DNA of 43,440 bases. It comes from Acidobacterium sp. GTDB taxonomy: Bacteria > Acidobacteriota > Terriglobia > Terriglobales > Acidobacteriaceae. Below are positions 41,022-43,440 of the stretch, piece after piece. Numbering within the stretch: position 1 is the stretch's first letter; each line of letters starts with the position of its first letter. The DNA lies in the NCBI GenBank assembly GCA_003166955.1, contig PMUI01000043.1, forward strand, positions 1-43,440, in the 5' to 3' direction. The notes beneath the pieces are model-generated. The model saw nothing but the letters and a program-made list of their open reading frames with translations. It did not search any database and was not told where the DNA came from. Made by a program: the position numbers and the translations under genes.

Positions 41022-43253
41022 TTACCGCCTTTGAAAATCAGGCGATCCCAGCAGCAGCCCACCCAGCAAAGCCGCCTCCTGATCTCCCGGCGGAGGCAGC
41101 GGCGCCACACTCTGCAGCAACTGCCCAAACTCCCGCGGCCGCACGAAATTCACCGGCTTCGCCATCTGCGGCCTCTGCCCATTCTGCCCCGCCGGACCCT
41201 GCTGCTGCGCAAGCTGCGCCAGAACCGCATTCCGCGTATGCTCCGCCACCACCCCGTCCAGCAGCAGATTCTCCAGCTTCCCTTCCTTCGCGTCCGGCGT
41301 CACGCCCGGCTGACCCTCAATGCCCATCAGCTTGTCCCACCCCATCACCGTTCCGGCATTGTTATCCGCCAGCGCCAGGCTGAAGTTCATCCGGTCCAGC
41401 AACTCGCCGCTGTTCAGCCACGCATTCGCCATCCATGAATACCCATTCGGCGTCTGGCATCCGTACAGCGGCATCCCCAGCTGCCCTATCGCCTCCACCA
41501 GCGCCGCCGGATGTACTACCTCGCCGCCCGTCGCACGCACCGCCGAAATCACGTACTCCTCCGGCGTCTTCACCTTCGCGCGATACGCATCCTGCGACCA
41601 GAACTGCGGCGACTCGAGCATCGTCCGCATCACCTCGCGAATCTCCCCGCCTGTCTTCACCCACGTCGCCGCCATCGCGTCCACCAGCGCCGGTGGCGGA
41701 TTATCGCTCACAAACCTCTGCGCAATCTCGAGCGATACATGGTGCGCCGTCACCGGACTCACCGCCAGCATGTGCAGCACCTGCATCCCTTCCGATTCGC
41801 CGTTGCCCGTGAATTGGTGCCCCAATGCCAATTTCTGCCCCGGCTCATGTCTCCGCGGATTGAACTCAAACTCCCCGCCCTGGTCGGGCCTGTCGATCCC
41901 CCACCCCGTGAAGATCTTCGCCACTTCCGTCACGTCGCGCTGCGTGTAGCCGCCATCCACGCCCAGCGTGTGCAGCTCCATCAGCTCGCGCGCATAGTTC
42001 TCATTCAGTCCCAGTGGCCGCTGCCGCCCATTCGGCCCCGCCGGCGCCATCGACGCACGCCACGCCGCCAGCGAATGAGGCCCCACGCTCTCCGTCTGAT
42101 CCAGATAGAACAGCATTGCCGGACTCCGCGCCGTCGCCACCAGCAAATCCTCGAACTTTCCCATCGCGTGCGGACGGATCACCTTGTTCTGATAATCCGC
42201 CAGATACCACGGCGCAAACTCGCCCTTCCGCAGAAACACATTGAAGTGGTTCAGCCAGAAATCCGTCATCACCGCTTCCATCTGCCGCTCGCTGTAAACA
42301 TCGCGCAGCAGCCTGGTCACCAGAACCTCCCCGCCCACCACCAGCTGTGGGTTGATCAGCGCAAACATGGTTTCCCTCTGCTCCGGCGTCAGGTTCGCGA
42401 ACATCGCCACGCGATCCGGCTTGCTCAAACGCTGCAGAAAATCGCGGAACTCCCCCGGCTTCATTTCGATCAGCTTTTTCACCCTCTGATCCGCCGGCAG
42501 ATTCACCACGTTCGCCGCATCCAGATCCGCATACAGCTTCTTTTCCGTCTCCTCAATCGGCGGAGCCGGCTTCGCAGAAGCCATCATGTCGGGAGCAGGC
42601 GGCGGCCCCATCCCCACCCCCTGGTTGCCCTGATTCGCCATCATCGAACTCGAAGGCGCACCAGCGGTGTTCTGCCCCGCGCTTTGCGGAGCCATTGCCA
42701 TTCCCGGCTCAGTGCTCCCGGTGCCCGGTGCCCGGAACCCGGTGCCCTGTCCTGTGCTCTGCGCTCTGAGCTCTGTGCTCTTCTTCTGCTCCTGCCTCTC
42801 TCTGAGCGCCGCAATCTGATCCTCATAGATCGCCTTCTCTACCGGGTTCCACGGAATCCCCCGCCTTCCCTGCTCCGCCTGCCGGATCATCGCAGGCGAA
42901 GGGAACCGCTCCACCAGCTCATGCTGGCTCAACCGCATCGCCGGATAATCCGCCAGCCGCGCCTCCAGGGCCGAATCGTCAATCGTCTCGGGATTCAGCT
43001 GCGCATCGATCCACTTCTCCAGCCCCATCGCCTCCACCGCCGCCACATCGCCCGGCCTCGGCCCGAACGTCAACCGGTTCAGAGCGTGCAGCGCGCGCTG
43101 ATCCGCCGTCAACGGCGACGCGCTCAGCGCCGTCGCCTCCTGCTTCTTCTTTTTGCGCGCAAAGGCAAACGGTTCGCCCGGTGGCAGAACCATCAGGGCG
43201 ACAAGAAACACGGCGAGAAAACGCTGAAGGGAGGCCAGGAAGCTCGTGGGCAT
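41022..43253 (-). CDS. DUF1800 secreted protein with in-frame heptamer array
   Basis: 743 residues. Signal peptide MPTSFLASLQRFLAVFLVALMVLPP. Typical DUF1800 sequence: HALNRLTFGPRPGDVAAVEA at the start, MEAVMTDFWLNHFNVFLRKG, LGLNENYARELMELHTLGVD, GGYTQRDVTEVAKIFTGWGI and TPEEYVISAVRATG. Function unknown; in many genomes a DUF1501 gene follows, but the upstream and downstream sides here do not show one. Residues about 155-240 form a long low-complexity insertion after the N-terminal part, which includes ten heptamers (42712-42781) read as ELRAQSTGQGTGFRAPGTGS. Gain or loss of one unit would shift the frame. The start has no clear ribosome-binding site. Confidence 0.9.
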   Translation of the reverse strand: MPTSFLASLQRFLAVFLVALMVLPPGEPFAFARKKKKQEATALSASPLTADQRALHALNRLTFGPRPGDVAAVEAMGLEKWIDAQLNPETIDDSALEARLADYPAMRLSQHELVERFPSPAMIRQAEQGRRGIPWNPVEKAIYEDQIAALRERQEQKKSTELRAQSTGQGTGFRAPGTGSTEPGMAMAPQSAGQNTAGAPSSSMMANQGNQGVGMGPPPAPDMMASAKPAPPIEETEKKLYADLDAANVVNLPADQRVKKLIEMKPGEFRDFLQRLSKPDRVAMFANLTPEQRETMFALINPQLVVGGEVLVTRLLRDVYSERQMEAVMTDFWLNHFNVFLRKGEFAPWYLADYQNKVIRPHAMGKFEDLLVATARSPAMLFYLDQTESVGPHSLAAWRASMAPAGPNGRQRPLGLNENYARELMELHTLGVDGGYTQRDVTEVAKIFTGWGIDRPDQGGEFEFNPRRHEPGQKLALGHQFTGNGESEGMQVLHMLAVSPVTAHHVSLEIAQRFVSDNPPPALVDAMAATWVKTGGEIREVMRTMLESPQFWSQDAYRAKVKTPEEYVISAVRATGGEVVHPAALVEAIGQLGMPLYGCQTPNGYSWMANAWLNSGELLDRMNFSLALADNNAGTVMGWDKLMGIEGQPGVTPDAKEGKLENLLLDGVVAEHTRNAVLAQLAQQQGPAGQNGQRPQMAKPVNFVRPREFGQLLQSVAPLPPPGDQEAALLGGLLLGSPDFQRR
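42712..42781. repeat. Ten heptamers inside the DUF1800 coding sequence
   Basis: Plus-strand units are GTGCTCC, CGGTGCC, CGGTGCC, CGGAACC, CGGTGCC, CTGTCCT, GTGCTCT, GCGCTCT, GAGCTCT, GTGCTCT. The array is 70 bases long with an unbroken 7-base period. It codes for a flexible Gly/Thr/Ser/Pro linker on the minus strand. Confidence 0.88.
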
Positions 43254-43396
43254 ACCGGGGATGTCCTCTGGGACAGTCTGTCCTCATCGTGGTAACCCGC
43301 GCAACTCCCCAATAGTCGCGCCGACACCCGCCATCTTTTAGCGGAACAGTTCTTCGCTCGTACTTACTCGGCTTTTCGCTCGTCTCCAGCTCGCCG

Positions 43397-43424
43397 TTCC
43401 CTACTCCCTATTCCCTACTCCCTA
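43397..43424. repeat. Four heptamers upstream of the DUF1800 gene
   Basis: TTCCCTACTCCCTA occurs twice in a row (43397-43410, 43411-43424), that is TTCCCTA, CTCCCTA, TTCCCTA, CTCCCTA. No gene is seen between 43254 and the end of the window. Confidence 0.85.
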
Positions 43425-43440
43425 TTTGTGGAGGCTCAAC

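Noticed and set aside
41511-43295. 594-codon plus-strand frame opposite the DUF1800 gene
   Set aside because: Extremely Arg/His-rich with no domain, while the minus strand has clear DUF1800 motifs.

Overview
The window looks like chromosomal DNA of an Acidobacteriota bacterium, probably class Terriglobia. This is an inference from gene content and style: high GC, exported Gfo/Idh/MocA oxidoreductase plus sugar isomerase, tandem exported amidohydrolases, DUF1800, DUF4252 beside an ECF sigma factor, NHL/Ig-like surface proteins, many GTG/TTG starts, and dispersed short repeats. There is no phage, plasmid, insertion sequence, CRISPR array, rRNA or tRNA that I can support.

Layout. 13-5970: three exported surface proteins (NHL lipoprotein, multidomain astacin-type metalloprotease, Ig-like protein), with a gene-free stretch that holds a chain of hairpins ending in a terminator-like stem. 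6188-9773: an unrecognised gene, then two Tat-exported sugar-metabolism proteins. 9783-9901: a palindromic REP/MITE-like element. 10081-17041: membrane diguanylate cyclase, acyltransferase, pyrH, and two overlapping exported amidohydrolases. 17148-23290: seven minus-strand genes forming an exported caspase module (Tat protein, TPR protein, caspase) followed by an ECF sigma/anti-sigma/DUF4252 operon. 23875-27474: minus-strand run of small enzymes (truncated VOC, DinB, MoaD-like, BNR propeller, VOC) headed by an HxlR regulator. 27587-32435: OmpA-family protein with a clear terminator, DUF503, a secreted His/Pro-rich protein, and an ABC-2 exporter pair. 32457-35692: orphan HigA, RhaM, a BrnT/BrnA toxin-antitoxin pair with a palindromic operator, and Der GTPase with a long basic N-terminus. 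35693-36410: gene-free, with a second hairpin chain ending in a very strong terminator. 36411-41012: RND efflux operon with a small repeat protein. 41022-43253: DUF1800 protein.

The most striking pattern not explained by genes is a family of degenerate tandem repeats with a strict 7-base period. Arrays lie at 24095-24171, 26365-26399, 30614-30686, 31581-31601, 42712-42781 and 43397-43424. Unit sequences differ between loci and drift within an array, yet the period holds. They abut stop codons (DinB, VOC), replace the ribosome-binding sites of both ABC genes (the permease GTG lies in the last unit), and one array of ten heptads lies inside the DUF1800 reading frame, where gain or loss of a unit would shift frame. 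They resemble the heptameric STRR repeats known from filamentous cyanobacteria.

Other points of interest are the second amidohydrolase, which lacks the HxH metal ligands, the exported caspase module beside a sigma-factor operon, and repeats that supply stop codons to genes.
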